Of a stretch of 37,991 bases of DNA, positions 28,375 to 35,960 are shown one piece after another. Source of the stretch: Hyphomicrobiales bacterium (GTDB taxonomy: Bacteria > Pseudomonadota > Alphaproteobacteria > Rhizobiales > Rhizobiaceae); contig JAFKJU010000042.1 of NCBI GenBank assembly GCA_017305935.1, forward strand, positions 1-37,991. The letters run 5' to 3'. How positions within the stretch are numbered: position 1 is the stretch's first letter; every line of letters starts with the position of its first letter. The position numbers were made by a program, and so were the translations under genes. Below the pieces are notes generated by a model. The model worked only from the letters and a program-made list of their open reading frames with translations. It was not told the origin of the DNA and did no database searches.

Positions 28375-29750
28375 CGGGGAATTTTCTTCCCATGCTTGCC
28401 GATCGCGTCCTCAACCGGCCGCTCTTGATCCATCCCGCCAAGGCGGAAACGATCTATAGCGTCCTTGAAGGCCGCATCAGCCTCGGGGCTTTCGCCGATG
28501 ACGATAAGCCCAAGCCGGATGCGAGCCGGTTCATCGGCTCGCACGATCGAGAGGACGGCCGATCTCGGCGCCGGTTCACCCGCGCCGCCGGCAAGACGGC
28601 GTTGATCACTGTGGATGGCTCACTCGTCAATCGTGGCGCATGGGTCGGAGCAAGCTCCGGCCTTACCTCGTATGAGGGGATTGCCGCCCAGCTCGACGAG
28701 ATTGCGGCCGAGGCCAACGCCGGCGCACTGCAAAACCTCGTCATCGACATGAACAGTTATGGCGGCGAGGCGACCGGAATGGCGGCTCTCGCCACCAAGA
28801 TCCGCAGCCTTCGGAAGAGGATGCATATCGTCGCCGTTGTCAACGATGTCGCCGCGAGTGCGGGTTACGGCATTGCCAGCTCGGCCGATGAAGTCGTCGT
28901 TTCGCCAACGTCTCTCGTCGGTTCGATCGGTGTCGTCATGATGCACCTCGACCGCTCCGGAGAGATGAACGCAAAGGGCATTCGCCCGACGCTCATCCAC
29001 GCCGGGGCAAAGAAGGTTGACGGCAATCCATTCGGGCCTTTGCCCGAAAACGTCCGCGCAGACATGCAGAAGGACGTTATGGCGTTCTACGAGCAGTTCC
29101 TCGGAACCGTAGAGGCCGGGCGCGGCAAGGCGCGATTGAGCGCCAAGAAGGCGCGCGAAACCGAGGCCGACGTTTTCATCGGGCAAGAGGCAATCGACGC
29201 CGGTTTGGCGGATCGAATGGCCTCTCTCGACGAGGTGTTGGCCGAATTATCCCGCCCCGCTCGGGCAGCGGGCAGGTCCACAAACCCCAGGAGTGTGAAA
29301 ATGGATCGTCACGATCTGCCCGCAGCTGACGCGGGCGTAAGCGAAACCGGCCTCAAGGCAGCGCGTATCGAGGGCGAGAATGCCGGGAAAGTTGTCGGAA
29401 AGGCAGAGGGCGAAGCAGAAGGCCGCAAGGCTGGCGCGAAAGACGAGCGCGAGCGCATCGGAGCGATCATGGCATTGCCTGAAGCTGAGAAGCGGCAGGC
29501 GACAGCGCTCAAGCTTGCACTTGATCCCAATGGCTTCTCTTCCGAGACGGTCAAGGGCGTTCTCGCCGGCTTGCCGGAGGACGCACCGCAGGCCGGAACG
29601 GCCGCGAGCATCTCGGCCGCCTCGCAAATCCCGCCACTCGCGCAACGGGCGAACGAAGGGCGCGAGATCGGCCAGAGCGGCAAGCCGGAAGGTGCCGCCC
29701 CGGAGGCCGTCAAAGGCGGCTGGGCAAAGGCGTTCGGCCGGCTCTCGTAA
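28371..29750 (+). CDS. Capsid maturation protease, S49/lambda GpC-like, with scaffold domain
   Basis: A 459-residue protein. Residues about 75-300 are an S49 (SppA/ClpP-fold) protease: LITVDGSLVNRG, VIDMNSYGGEA near 124-134, and VAASAGYGIAS near 163-173, which holds the catalytic serine region. Residues about 310-459 are a charged, Gly/Ala-rich helical scaffold. In lambda the scaffold Nu3 is made from an internal start in gene C, and an internal ATG with AGGAG is present here (29301). The protease trims the scaffold and portal during capsid assembly. The ATG overlaps the gpW-like stop. Confidence 0.9.
   Translation: MTGNFLPMLADRVLNRPLLIHPAKAETIYSVLEGRISLGAFADDDKPKPDASRFIGSHDREDGRSRRRFTRAAGKTALITVDGSLVNRGAWVGASSGLTSYEGIAAQLDEIAAEANAGALQNLVIDMNSYGGEATGMAALATKIRSLRKRMHIVAVVNDVAASAGYGIASSADEVVVSPTSLVGSIGVVMMHLDRSGEMNAKGIRPTLIHAGAKKVDGNPFGPLPENVRADMQKDVMAFYEQFLGTVEAGRGKARLSAKKARETEADVFIGQEAIDAGLADRMASLDEVLAELSRPARAAGRSTNPRSVKMDRHDLPAADAGVSETGLKAARIEGENAGKVVGKAEGEAEGRKAGAKDERERIGAIMALPEAEKRQATALKLALDPNGFSSETVKGVLAGLPEDAPQAGTAASISAASQIPPLAQRANEGREIGQSGKPEGAAPEAVKGGWAKAFGRLS
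29301..29750 (+). CDS. Internal scaffold protein (Nu3-like), in-frame start
   Basis: An in-frame ATG at protease codon 311 is preceded by CCCCAGGAGTGTGAAA, with AGGAG 7 bases upstream. Translation from here would give a 149-residue protein equal to the C-terminal domain: a glycine/lysine/glutamate-rich helix (GENAGKVVGKAEGEAEGRKA), then a small domain near ALPEAEKRQATALKLALDPN, then an Ala/Gly-rich end. This copies the lambda C/Nu3 plan, where the separate C-terminal product is the scaffold. That a ribosome uses this start is inferred, not proven. Confidence 0.6.
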   Translation: MDRHDLPAADAGVSETGLKAARIEGENAGKVVGKAEGEAEGRKAGAKDERERIGAIMALPEAEKRQATALKLALDPNGFSSETVKGVLAGLPEDAPQAGTAASISAASQIPPLAQRANEGREIGQSGKPEGAAPEAVKGGWAKAFGRLS

Positions 29751-29820
29751 CCGGCATTCGGCAGCCAGGATCAACAGGCGCAGCGCGGTCCAGCCCTGCG
29801 CGTAGCAAGGATTTCCGAAC

Positions 29821-30204
29821 ATGACCATTTTCACCGAAGGTCGCCACTCGACCGAAGGGCTTCTCAGCGAGGCGAACTTTCATCGCTCTCGCGACAACAT
29901 CGTCATTGCGGCCGGCGCCGGCCTCATCGTCGCCGGCATGGTTCTCGGGAAGGTCACGGCCTCTGGCAAGTATGTGCCGAGCGCGAACGCCGAGATCACC
30001 GGCGAGGAGGGGGCAGAAGTCGGCGCTGCGATCGCGCTGTACAATTGCGACGCGACCAGCGCTGACCAGAAGGTCGCCGCTATCACGCGCGACGCCGAGT
30101 GGAACGGCAACACATTGTCGTTCGACAGCACCGTGAACGATGCCGGTAAGAAGGCGACGAAGGTCGCCCAGCTCGCGGCCAAGGGCATCATCGCCCGATA
30201 CTGA
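29821..30204 (+). CDS. Head decoration protein, lambda GpD-like
   Basis: A 127-residue protein. FTEGRHSTEGLLSEANFHRS at the start, then VIAAGAGLIVAGMVLGKVTA and VPSANAEITGEEGAEVGAAI, match lambda D-like decoration proteins that trim the capsid shell at three-fold positions after expansion. It lies between protease and major capsid genes, as in lambda. A 70-bp gap precedes it. A GC hairpin at 30206-30229 follows its stop, possibly setting the ratio of D and E mRNA. Confidence 0.88.
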   Translation: MTIFTEGRHSTEGLLSEANFHRSRDNIVIAAGAGLIVAGMVLGKVTASGKYVPSANAEITGEEGAEVGAAIALYNCDATSADQKVAAITRDAEWNGNTLSFDSTVNDAGKKATKVAQLAAKGIIARY

Positions 30205-30205
30205 T

Positions 30206-30229
30206 GGGCCGCCGCGCCAGGCGCGGCCC
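30206..30229 (+). other. Hairpin between decoration and capsid genes
   Basis: GGGCCGC (30206-30212) pairs with GCGGCCC (30223-30229), with an inner GCGCC/GGCGC dyad as an alternative fold. No T-run follows. It may stabilise mRNA or partly attenuate transcription. Confidence 0.35.
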
Positions 30230-30316
30230 CGACCTCCCACAATTGAGAGCAATCCAACCTGCGGCCAGTTGAGGCGCGGGCCGCCGCCGTGCGCGGTACA
30301 GAAGGAGCAATCGTCC

Positions 30317-31348
30317 ATGTTGGACATTTTTAATCAGGATGCGTTCAGCGTCACGTCTCTGACCGATGCGCTGCGCGATGTGAAACCGCGCCCGTCGCGC
30401 CTGAACGACCTCGGGCTGTTTCAGGGAAGCGGCGTAACGACGACATCGATCGGCATCGAGCGCATCGGCGATATTCTGCAGCTTGTCACGCCGACCCCGC
30501 GTGGTGGGCCCGGCGAAACTCGCGATATGCCGAAGCGCTCGATCCAGAGCATTCAGGTTCCGCACTTCCAGCGGGACTGGTCGGTAAACGCCGACGAAGT
30601 TCAAGGCGTCCGCGCGTTCGGTAGCGAAACTGCCCTTGAGACCGTTCAGGGCGTTGTCGCGAGCAAGATCCAAGTCAACATGGACGACCTCGACCTCACC
30701 GACGAATATTCCCGCATCGGTGCGATCCAAGGTATCGTTTCCTACAAGGGCGGCCAGACCCTCGACCTTTTCCAGACGTTCGGCGTTTCTCAGGCCGCCG
30801 AGATCGATTTCGACCTCGACAACACGGCCGCAACCGATGGCGCGCTCCTGAAGAAATGCGTTGCGCTGATCCGTGCGGTCCGCGCCGCCGTCGGTGGTCT
30901 GTCCTTCCGCCGTGTCCATGCCTTCGTGGGCGACAACTTCTTCGATGACCTGCTCACGAACAAGGAAGTCCGCGACACCTACAAGGGCACAAGCGAGGCT
31001 GCCTTCCTCCGCGACAGTTTCGTCGGCGCTGACCGAGGCGAGAACCCGATCTTCCAGTTCGGTGGCATTGTCTGGGAAAACTACGGCGCGATCGAGAGCA
31101 GCGGCGACGGCGCTCTGATGGGCATTCCGACCGACAAGGCGAAATTCATCCCGCTCGGCTTGGGCGGGCTGTTCCGCACGTACTGGGCGCCAGCCGATTA
31201 CGTGGAAACCGTCAACACGCTCGGCCAACGCACCTACGCGAAGCAGTGGCCGATGCAGAACGGCAAGGGCGTGAACGGCGAAACGCAGCGTAACGCCCTG
31301 CATATCTGCACCCGCCCGGGCGCGCTGATGCGCGGCAAGCGGACGTAA
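30317..31348 (+). CDS. Major capsid protein, lambda GpE-like
   Basis: A 343-residue protein of the HK97 fold, lambda E family. Family segments: MLDIFNQDAFSVTSLTDAL at the start, RDMPKRSIQSIQVPHFQRDW near 75-95, VQGVRAFGSET near 100-110, FVGDNFFDDLLTNKEVRDTY near 204-223, and IPTDKAKFIPLGLGGLFRTY near 270-290. The length matches lambda E (341). AAGGAGCAATCGTCC gives a strong ribosome-binding site. A longer frame upstream is arginine-rich and is not coding. Confidence 0.93.
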   Translation: MLDIFNQDAFSVTSLTDALRDVKPRPSRLNDLGLFQGSGVTTTSIGIERIGDILQLVTPTPRGGPGETRDMPKRSIQSIQVPHFQRDWSVNADEVQGVRAFGSETALETVQGVVASKIQVNMDDLDLTDEYSRIGAIQGIVSYKGGQTLDLFQTFGVSQAAEIDFDLDNTAATDGALLKKCVALIRAVRAAVGGLSFRRVHAFVGDNFFDDLLTNKEVRDTYKGTSEAAFLRDSFVGADRGENPIFQFGGIVWENYGAIESSGDGALMGIPTDKAKFIPLGLGGLFRTYWAPADYVETVNTLGQRTYAKQWPMQNGKGVNGETQRNALHICTRPGALMRGKRT

Positions 31349-31364
31349 TCGGAAGGAATAAATC

Positions 31365-31754
31365 ATGCCCTCGCCATTTGACGACATCGATGCGGCCATG
31401 CAGGCCGATATTGATAGGCTCTTCGGCGAGGGCATCAGCATTATTCCCCAGCTTGGGGACGAATACACGAGGATCCCCGACCCGGATCGTCCGGTAAAAA
31501 GCGGCATCCGCGCGACGATCGCTCGCGCCGCCACCGGTGGGGCGACGGATTACCGGGGATCGGCGCGCGACGGCGCAAGCCTTTCCGCCTCGACTGCTGA
31601 GATGTGGATCGATCGAGCGGCTTATGCGGCTCTCGGTTACCGGCTCGTGCGCGGCGACATCGTAGAGCTTTCCGACGAGACGCCACCGCCGCGCTTCGTT
31701 GTTGCTGCCGTCAATGACGGCGACGGCGGTGACGTTCAAGTAATTTTGGGGTGA
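31365..31754 (+). CDS. Head-tail joining protein, FII-like
   Basis: A 129-residue protein placed directly after the major capsid gene. It reads as a small beta-rich domain: PDRPVKSGIRATIARAATGG, then SLSASTAEMWIDRAA, LVRGDIVELSDETPPPRFVV and a glycine/aspartate-rich end (VNDGDGGDVQVILG). This fits the FII-type head completion proteins of lambda (117 residues), where a strand, a LRRGD-like turn and a C-terminal strand are typical. The call rests on pattern and position together. Confidence 0.7.
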   Translation: MPSPFDDIDAAMQADIDRLFGEGISIIPQLGDEYTRIPDPDRPVKSGIRATIARAATGGATDYRGSARDGASLSASTAEMWIDRAAYAALGYRLVRGDIVELSDETPPPRFVVAAVNDGDGGDVQVILG

Positions 31755-31760
31755 ACCCGT

Positions 31761-32579
31761 ATGAGCATGGTAGGCCTCGCGCTGCGGCTGTCGGCCGTGA
31801 TGGCGCTTAAGAATGCGACACTGGCGGGCAAACGCGTTTTTGACAGCGCTATTCTTCCGGTGGACAAGCTCACGACGAAGGCCGGCCCCGAACCCTTCAT
31901 TGCGATCTCGACGGAAGACGAGACCAGCAAGCCGAGCGGCCGTGACCTGCACAATGGTGATCGCACGATCGATCTTGTTATCGAGGTGGCGATTGGGAAG
32001 ACTGTCGCCCTGCCAGGTGACGGCGGGACGGGCGTTCAGGTCGCGGACACGGACGCCAACCTCGAAATGTCGCTCGCGATCGTTATGCGGCAGGTTGAGG
32101 CTTGCCTTTTCGGCGCCGGCGGCGGGCAATGGGGGAAGGTCTTCCGAGCGATAGCGAAAGCGATCGAGGAGACGGTTACCCGGCGAGGGTTGCCCGAAAA
32201 GGAAGGCGAGCGGTTCGCAGCTCGGCAAACTGGATACAGGATAAAGGCATTTGCGGAGCCAGCTTTCGGCCAGCAGCCCGCGCCGGGCAGCCCGTTTGCG
32301 CTATTCCTCGCGGCGCTTGATGCGGAGCCGGGTTATGAGGCGTTCGGCGCGATCGTGCGGCAGGCTATCGAGGGCGTCCCGATCGGATGGCCCGAGGTCT
32401 ACACCGTCGGCGCGATCATGGCTGGTTATACCGAAGAGGAAGCTCAATCGATCGGCATTGCGCCGCTCGGCGGGGCGGATAGCGCCCCCTTGGCAGAGCT
32501 TACGATCCTGCCGGATGGCATGGTGCTCGATGCTGACAGCATCGAGGCGAGCCTGCCGCCAGATGAGGGCGAGACCTGA
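31761..32579 (+). CDS. Phage protein in tail-terminator position, unknown
   Basis: A 272-residue protein. The N-terminal 120 residues (ALRLSAVMALKNATLAGKRV, then PFIAISTEDETSKPSGRDLH and DRTIDLVIEVAIGK) look like a mixed alpha/beta domain that fits the tail completion/terminator group, and it stands between the FII-like gene and the baseplate spike gene, where such a protein is expected. The C-terminal half is rich in Ala and Gly and has an acidic end. No clear family name. GGGG precedes the ATG. The stop overlaps the next start (TGATG). Confidence 0.55.
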   Translation: MSMVGLALRLSAVMALKNATLAGKRVFDSAILPVDKLTTKAGPEPFIAISTEDETSKPSGRDLHNGDRTIDLVIEVAIGKTVALPGDGGTGVQVADTDANLEMSLAIVMRQVEACLFGAGGGQWGKVFRAIAKAIEETVTRRGLPEKEGERFAARQTGYRIKAFAEPAFGQQPAPGSPFALFLAALDAEPGYEAFGAIVRQAIEGVPIGWPEVYTVGAIMAGYTEEEAQSIGIAPLGGADSAPLAELTILPDGMVLDADSIEASLPPDEGET

Positions 32580-33034
32580 TGCCTAACCCATTTCTTGACA
32601 TGCATGCGCGCCTCTCCGCGCTTGAGAAGCGTGTCGCGGGCATGATCCGGCATGCACCAGTTGAGGAGGTAAACCCGGCCGAAGGCTGGGTGCGCTTCGA
32701 TCTCGGCGAAGGTGACAATGGCCCGCTGCTTTCCCCGAAAGTGCTCTATGCCCAGATAGCCGGCGGGCTAAAGGCGCACACGCCCCCGACGAAGGGGCAG
32801 CAAATGACGATTTTTGCTCCGGGCGGCGATATGCGCCAGGCTGTCGCGCTGCCTATGACATGGAGCGATCAGAACAAGTCGCCATCGGACAAGGGCGACG
32901 AGAATGTTCTGACTTTCGGATCGGTCACGGTTGTCCTGAAGGGCGAAAGCGTCAAGGTCACCGTCGGCGGGACGTCCTTTGAGATTTACAGCGACGGCAT
33001 CCGCGCCACCGCTGCGGATTACCAATTCGATTGA
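32579..33034 (+). CDS. Baseplate assembly/spike protein V (P2 gpV / Mu gp45-like)
   Basis: A 151-residue protein with the OB-fold pattern of phage spikes: EEVNPAEGWVRFDLGEGDNG, LSPKVLYAQIAGGLKAHTPP, KGQQMTIFAPGGDMRQAVAL, followed by a strand-rich C-terminus (LTFGSVTVVLKGESVKVTVG) typical of the beta-helical spike. It pierces the outer membrane during infection. It implies a contractile, baseplate-bearing tail (myovirus-like). It is followed by the PAAR tip gene after 11 bp. Confidence 0.88.
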   Translation: MPNPFLDMHARLSALEKRVAGMIRHAPVEEVNPAEGWVRFDLGEGDNGPLLSPKVLYAQIAGGLKAHTPPTKGQQMTIFAPGGDMRQAVALPMTWSDQNKSPSDKGDENVLTFGSVTVVLKGESVKVTVGGTSFEIYSDGIRATAADYQFD

Positions 33035-33045
33035 TGGAGGCTGCA

Positions 33046-33315
33046 ATGCCTGGCGTTGCTTGCGTCGGTATCGATGTCGCCGGCGGCGTTCAGCTCGGCG
33101 CCCAAGCGGCGAAGTTCAAGGTCCGAGGAAACGCGGTCGTCGTCGTCGGCGATGCTGTCGCCTCGCACCCGCCTTTCCCCCCGCATACCGGCGCGCCGAC
33201 CATGGCGGAGGGCACCACGAAATTCCGAGTTGGGGGCATCCCGGTTTGCCGGGAGGGGCACACAGCAACATGCGGCCATCCGACCACCGGGCGGCCGTTC
33301 TTCCGCATCCCGTAG
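33046..33315 (+). CDS. PAAR-motif spike tip protein
   Basis: An 89-residue PAAR-type tip protein: MPGVACVGIDVAGGVQLGAQ, then VVVVGDAVASHPPFPPHTGA, GGIPVCREGHTATCGHPTTG and FFRIP. The conserved histidines and cysteines (H-P, H-T-G, C-R-E-G-H, C-G-H) would bind the metal ion that holds the sharp tip together. It sits on the gpV spike. The ATG at 33046 has GGAGG 6 bases upstream; an earlier TTG frame extension is not used. Confidence 0.85.
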   Translation: MPGVACVGIDVAGGVQLGAQAAKFKVRGNAVVVVGDAVASHPPFPPHTGAPTMAEGTTKFRVGGIPVCREGHTATCGHPTTGRPFFRIP

Positions 33316-33346
33316 ACGCGGGAGCGAAACCCTTAGGAGAAAGTCT

Positions 33347-33976
33347 ATGAAGACCCTGCAAGAAATGCTTCGCGAGCGCGTCGGCGGCGACGGCCGCGCC
33401 GCGACAGCCGTTATCGATGTGCGCCGCGATGAGGTTCGCCTCCTGCTCGGCGCCGTCGGGCAGCATGGCCGGATCATCCTCAGTATCGAAGGCGACGACG
33501 TTCGCGTGATTTATCCCGATCGCTCTGCGCCGAACGAAGAGAACGTCGAGGCCGCCTCCGACGTGGACGTCGAGACCGGCGTTCGGCGGCCAGTTGATAT
33601 CGACGCCGGCGAGTTCGTCGATAGCAACAATCCCCTTCGTCCCGGCGAAAACCCTGCCGACGCCCCGGCGCGCATCGAAGCGGAAGGCTTGAGCGCCAGG
33701 CAACCCGAGGCCGTGAGCACGACGACCGCGCTCGACGGAACAACGGGCACGGCAGTGGACGCGGCGCCCGATAGCACTCCGGCTGCTGCATCCGAGGTGA
33801 AGAACCCTCAGCCGTCGGGCAGCGCTACGGCGACCCTGCCGCCTATCGATCCGGCAAGCCATTCGAAAGAAGAGCTTCTTGAGATCGCCAAGAATGCGGG
33901 CATCGCCATCAACCCGAGCGAGAACAAGGCTGCAATCGCTGCGGCGATTAACGACAAGCGCAGCGCGGCTGTTTGA
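33347..33976 (+). CDS. Baseplate-region protein with SAP/HeH-like C-terminus
   Basis: A 209-residue protein starting MKTLQEMLRERVGGDGRAAT. The first 60 residues look like a folded beta/alpha unit (VIDVRRDEVRLLLGAVGQHG). Residues about 70-165 are Pro/Ala/Thr-rich and acidic, probably disordered. The last 40 (SKEELLEIAKNAGIAINPSE, then NKAAIAAAINDKR) resemble SAP or HeH helix-extended loops, which occur at the ends of some phage structural proteins. It lies between the PAAR and gp25 genes, where P2-like phages have no such gene. AGGAGAAAGTCT precedes the ATG. Confidence 0.65.
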   Translation: MKTLQEMLRERVGGDGRAATAVIDVRRDEVRLLLGAVGQHGRIILSIEGDDVRVIYPDRSAPNEENVEAASDVDVETGVRRPVDIDAGEFVDSNNPLRPGENPADAPARIEAEGLSARQPEAVSTTTALDGTTGTAVDAAPDSTPAAASEVKNPQPSGSATATLPPIDPASHSKEELLEIAKNAGIAINPSENKAAIAAAINDKRSAAV

Positions 33977-33995
33977 TTGACAGGGGAATGACGAA

Positions 33996-34397
33996 ATGGC
34001 CCTCGATCCAAGCATCGACATCGACGCTGTGACGGGGGCCAACGTCGAAGGATGGCCCCATGTCCTGCAGTCCCTACAAGAAATTTTCACGACATCCTTC
34101 GGTGAACGCAGCATGCGCGAGTGGTTTGGCTCGATCGTGCCGCACTTCCTCGGGGAGAACATGAATTCGTCAACGATCTTGGCGTTTTTTTCCGCTGTAG
34201 CCTCCGCGATCGATCAATGGGAGCCCCGCTTTAAAGTGGTCCAGATCATCCCGGTCAGCGTGGGTCGCAACGGAAAATTCCGAGCGGAGATCCAAGGCTA
34301 TTACCGACCCCGAGCATTGCTCGGCGACCTTTCCATCGAAGGCGCGCGACGGGTCACCGTTAACGGCACAGACGAAGGCTTGAGGCTGGCAGCATGA
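33996..34397 (+). CDS. Baseplate protein W (gp25-like)
   Basis: A 133-residue protein of the gpW/gp25 wedge family: DAVTGANVEGWPHVLQSLQE, then FTTSFGERSMREWFGSIVPH, and a strand-rich C-terminus (VVQIIPVSVGRNGKFRAEIQ, then GYYRPRALLGD). The EI-x-T-x-x-GER-R-type signature (EIFTTSFGERSM) is the family mark: the glutamate/arginine pair sits at the sheath-initiation face. It starts sheath and tube growth on the baseplate. It overlaps gpJ by 4 bp. Confidence 0.88.
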   Translation: MALDPSIDIDAVTGANVEGWPHVLQSLQEIFTTSFGERSMREWFGSIVPHFLGENMNSSTILAFFSAVASAIDQWEPRFKVVQIIPVSVGRNGKFRAEIQGYYRPRALLGDLSIEGARRVTVNGTDEGLRLAA

Positions 34398-35296
34398 GCG
34401 TTATCGATTTTTCTGGCTTGCCCTTCCCGAGCGTCATCGAGCCACTCGACTTTGAAGCGAATAGGACCGCGATCGAGAGCGATCTCGTCGCGCGGTTTCC
34501 GGCGGTGGCCCCGGTGCTGCAAATCGAAAGCTCGATCACAAAGAAGCTGGTCGAAGCCGTTGCGACCCGAGAAAACCGTCTTCGCGGCCGCGTCAACGAC
34601 GCGCTCAAGGGCGTGTTGACGCCTTTCGCAAAAGGTTCTGACCTCGATAACGTGGTTGCTCGGCAGGGGATCGAACGTCTGGAAATCCCGTCTCCCGTCG
34701 AGGGGCAGCCAGCGCAGATGGAAAGCGACGCCTCTCTTTTGCGTCGGTATCTCCTTTCCTTCGATATCGCGTCTGCCGGGTCCGCTGACCGCTATCTTTA
34801 TGAGGCGTGGACGACATGGCCTCAAAATGCAGATCGCTCGCTTGGGCTGTGGGATGCGCGCGTCAACGGCTTCGACGTCCACGGTCGGCGCGGCGACACC
34901 GATGTTGTCATCATTGGCCCTTTTGGCCGCTTAGCGACATCTAGCGAAAAGGCAGCGATATCGGCTGCTGTACGCGCCCCTCATGTGAAGCCTGAAGCGG
35001 TCTCGGTCGCCGTGCTCGATGCGGTTCGCGTCGAATATACTGCGAACCTCGCAATTGAGACCCGGCCAGGCCCGAGCCCAGATTTCGTGAAGGCGGACGT
35101 TGTCGCCCGAATTCGCCGGGAGGCCGACAAGAGAATGACGATCGGGGGCGAAATCCCTGCCGGCTTCCTGGCTGGGGTCGCCTACGGCGACAATGTCATC
35201 ACCGTCACCGATCTGGATCCAGTAGCGATCGAACCCGACCCCTATTCGGTGCCTGTCCTAACCGAAATCAACGTCATCGCCGCCGTTCGGCCCTAG
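34394..35296 (+). CDS. Baseplate wedge protein J
   Basis: A 300-residue baseplate J protein (P2 gpJ / Mu gp47 family). Features: VIEPLDFEANRTAIESDLVA near 15-34, RENRLRGRVNDALKGVLTPF near 58-77, FAKGSDLDNVVARQGIERLE, DASLLRRYLLSFDIASAGSA and DRYLYEAWTTWPQNADRSLG, all typical of the family. The C-terminal third (EADKRMTIGGEIPAGFLAGV) also fits. The product forms the baseplate wedge that holds gpI and fibres. It is followed by gpI after 18 bp. Confidence 0.9.
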   Translation: MSVIDFSGLPFPSVIEPLDFEANRTAIESDLVARFPAVAPVLQIESSITKKLVEAVATRENRLRGRVNDALKGVLTPFAKGSDLDNVVARQGIERLEIPSPVEGQPAQMESDASLLRRYLLSFDIASAGSADRYLYEAWTTWPQNADRSLGLWDARVNGFDVHGRRGDTDVVIIGPFGRLATSSEKAAISAAVRAPHVKPEAVSVAVLDAVRVEYTANLAIETRPGPSPDFVKADVVARIRREADKRMTIGGEIPAGFLAGVAYGDNVITVTDLDPVAIEPDPYSVPVLTEINVIAAVRP

Positions 35297-35314
35297 AAAC
35301 CGAGAGCTTGCTCC

Positions 35315-35950
35315 ATGGCCCTTTCCGATATCCTGCCGCCGCGCAATGCGACGGCATTCCAGAGGGCTTTTCTTGATGCTTCCGGGCAGCCCCTCCCTAT
35401 ACCTTTCCGGGAAACCCTCGACCCTCGAACAACCCCGCCCGAATGGCTCAAATGGCTCGCCCAGCACGAAAGCGTTGATCTGTGGGATGATAGCTGGTCA
35501 GTCGAGCGCAAGAGACAAGTGATCGTCGAATGGCCCGAGATCAGCCGGATCAAGGGCACGCACGAGGCGGCCGTCCGCTGCCTCGGGTTCGTCGATGCTG
35601 AGGTTATTGACAGCGTGGCTTACCCGGCCCGCTTTATCGCCGGGCGCTCGGCGCTCGGTATCACCCCTCTCAATCACCCCGCTTTCAAGGCGCGATGGCT
35701 CGTGCAGGTCGCGCTCAAGAAGCCGGTGAACGCCTTCGTGTTGGGTCGCTCGGCTGCCGGCCTCGGTGCCTTGCGCACGATTGACCTAACCCCGATCCAT
35801 CGCGCCAAGGAAGCGCTGCGCGTCGCCAAGGCTCCGGAGACCGAATACCTCGTCTCCTTCGCCTGGCGTCGCCGGGTGACCTTCGGCGACCGCCCCTCCT
35901 TCGGTGACGATCTGCCTTTCAGCGGATTTATCGACCGCGAAACCTTGTGA
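35315..35950 (+). CDS. Tail protein I (P2 gpI-like)
   Basis: A 211-residue protein of the P2 tail protein I family: LPPRNATAFQRAFLDASGQP, TTPPEWLKWLAQHESVDLWD, WSVERKRQVIVEWPEISRIK, GTHEAAVRCLGFVDAEVID. Those first 110 residues carry the family mark (W-L-x-W-L-A, then a W-x-x-x-x-K/R-R helix, and G-T-x-x-A). The second half is less conserved, as expected. It joins the baseplate wedge to tail fibres. It precedes the fibre-like gene by 10 bp. Confidence 0.88.
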   Translation: MALSDILPPRNATAFQRAFLDASGQPLPIPFRETLDPRTTPPEWLKWLAQHESVDLWDDSWSVERKRQVIVEWPEISRIKGTHEAAVRCLGFVDAEVIDSVAYPARFIAGRSALGITPLNHPAFKARWLVQVALKKPVNAFVLGRSAAGLGALRTIDLTPIHRAKEALRVAKAPETEYLVSFAWRRRVTFGDRPSFGDDLPFSGFIDRETL

Positions 35951-35960
35951 GACCAATCCC

